DNA from: Draconibacterium aestuarii | Lineage (GTDB): Bacteria > Bacteroidota > Bacteroidia > Bacteroidales > Prolixibacteraceae | Assembly (NCBI GenBank): GCA_026671195.1 | Contig: JAPOHD010000031.1 | Span: 1 to 64,000, forward strand | DNA: 64,000 bases | Direction: 5' to 3' | Part shown: positions 63,662-64,000 of the stretch, one piece after another | Layout of the letters: the number at the start of each line of letters is the position of its first letter | Position numbering within the stretch: position 1 is the first letter of the stretch | Made by a program: the position numbers and the translations under genes | The notes under the pieces: generated by a model | What the model was told of the DNA's origin: nothing | What the model saw: only the letters and a program-made list of their open reading frames with translations | Databases searched by the model: none

Positions 63662-63683
63662 TCCTTCCCTCGTGAGGGAAGGA
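63662..63683. repeat. Perfect 10-bp palindrome
   Basis: TCCTTCCCTC-GT-GAGGGAAGGA. It is a perfect hairpin in the gap between convergent genes. It is not followed by a T run on either strand. Confidence 0.6.
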
Positions 63684-63730
63684 TAAGAGGATGGGAATAG
63701 CGTGTAACTTTTTCGATGACTTTTGTATGA

Positions 63731-63759
63731 AAAAAGCCCGCTAATTCAGATCAGCAGGC
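63731..63759 (-). terminator. Terminator after the outer-membrane efflux gene
   Basis: On the minus strand GCCTGCT pairs with AGCGGGC (one G-U) and is followed by TTTTTT. It lies 26 nt past the stop of the efflux gene. Confidence 0.75.
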
Positions 63760-63784
63760 CTTAACTATTTATTCGTAGAGTATT

Positions 63785-64000
63785 TTATTGTGCTTCCCAG
63801 CCACCGCCAAGTGTTTTAAATAAATTTGCATAAGCGGTTAACTGTTGTTGCTGAAGTTCGCAATCGTATAGTTCAATGTTAAAAAGATTTCTTTCTGCTT
63901 CCAGTACTTCAAGGTAACTTGTAACACCGCCGTCGTAACGCTGTCTCGACAGTTTAGCCGCATTCATAGAGGCTTTTAACTGAGCTTGTACAAAGGTCAA
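63785..64000 (-). CDS. Outer-membrane efflux factor, C-terminal part (cut by window edge)
   Basis: The last 71 residues of a TolC/NodT-type outer-membrane channel component that couples to RND or ABC pumps. The helical hairpin region AAKLSRQRYDGGVTSYLEVLEAERNLF and the final TAYANLFKTLGGGWE are highly typical. Translation continues past the window edge, so the true start is not seen. The associated pump genes are presumably upstream, beyond the window. Confidence 0.92.
   Translation of the reverse strand: MTFVQAQLKASMNAAKLSRQRYDGGVTSYLEVLEAERNLFNIELYDCELQQQQLTAYANLFKTLGGGWEAQ

Larger units (their letters stand above)
63262..63784. repeat. Gene-free 520 bp with a row of short palindromes
   Basis: Five CATTTYCC..GGAAATG-like palindromes occur at 63327-63343, 63368-63385, 63409-63425, 63447-63464 and about 63504-63525. 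They share a CCCGGG or CGAGG centre. A further hairpin CCACG/CGTGG near 63278-63294 precedes them. No ORF in this stretch has protein-like character. Confidence 0.6.

Overview
The window looks like chromosome of a free-living or environmental Bacteroidota, probably class Bacteroidia and perhaps near the Marinilabiliales. That placement is inferred from protein families, not from a marker gene. Supporting signs are moderately AT-rich DNA, weak Shine-Dalgarno sequences, several TAnnTTTG-type -7 boxes, and families typical of the phylum: DUF5916, DUF4422, DUF6266, the BT4734/VirE-N plus DUF3987 replication pair, and a GH3 with an inserted PA14 domain.

Layout. Positions 1-2703 are core genome: a cut-off gene end, an MscS channel with a DUF432-like partner, and a secreted glutathione peroxidase. 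Positions 2704-29077 are one integrated genetic element of about 26.4 kb bounded by a perfect 20-bp direct repeat. The right copy is the 3' end of mnmE (trmE), including its stop codon, so insertion leaves MnmE intact. From the right end inward the element carries an excisionase-like helix-turn-helix gene, a tyrosine recombinase, an unknown gene, a box-rich control region, two helix-turn-helix genes, a VirE-N/BT4734 protein and a PriCT-2/DUF3987 protein. No relaxase or conjugation genes are visible.

The middle of the element is a 15-kb, single-strand defence block, transcribed right to left: an XRE regulator, hsdM, hsdS, a 134-aa unknown, hsdR, a YgjP-type metallopeptidase, a PD-(D/E)XK/DUF5655 nuclease, a possible small ORF, a long prokaryotic Argonaute that appears to lack its catalytic tetrad, and a 1173-aa helicase IV-like protein. 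The helicase has an N-terminal membrane helix, an internal nuclease-like segment, a zinc finger, TPRs and a C-terminal WYL-like segment. Argonaute and helicase lie 11 nt apart and almost certainly form a unit. The left end of the element holds a UDG-like gene between two GC-rich, hairpin-rich non-coding stretches, a DUF6266 gene and two unknown genes.

From 29059 to 64000 the window is core genome again: mnmE, two polysaccharide glycosyltransferases, a sirtuin, fabG, a PfkB kinase, a SpoIIE-type phosphatase, an RRM plus cold-shock operon, a D-amino-acid aminotransferase-like enzyme, an aldo/keto reductase, recG, a LolD/MacB-type ATPase, a cobalamin adenosyltransferase, DUF2795, DsrE and cysteine-cluster proteins, a GH3 glycosidase, a subtilase, DUF5916, a BNR-repeat protein, a SulP transporter, two alpha/beta hydrolases, a TPR lipoprotein, an ABC exporter and the end of an outer-membrane efflux factor.

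The main points of interest are the inactive Argonaute plus membrane-anchored helicase, the use of the same mnmE 3' target as Salmonella genomic island 1, palindromic repeats inside the coding sequences of the element's replication genes, and a row of short palindromes at 63327-63530. All family calls come from reading motifs by eye; no database search was possible.
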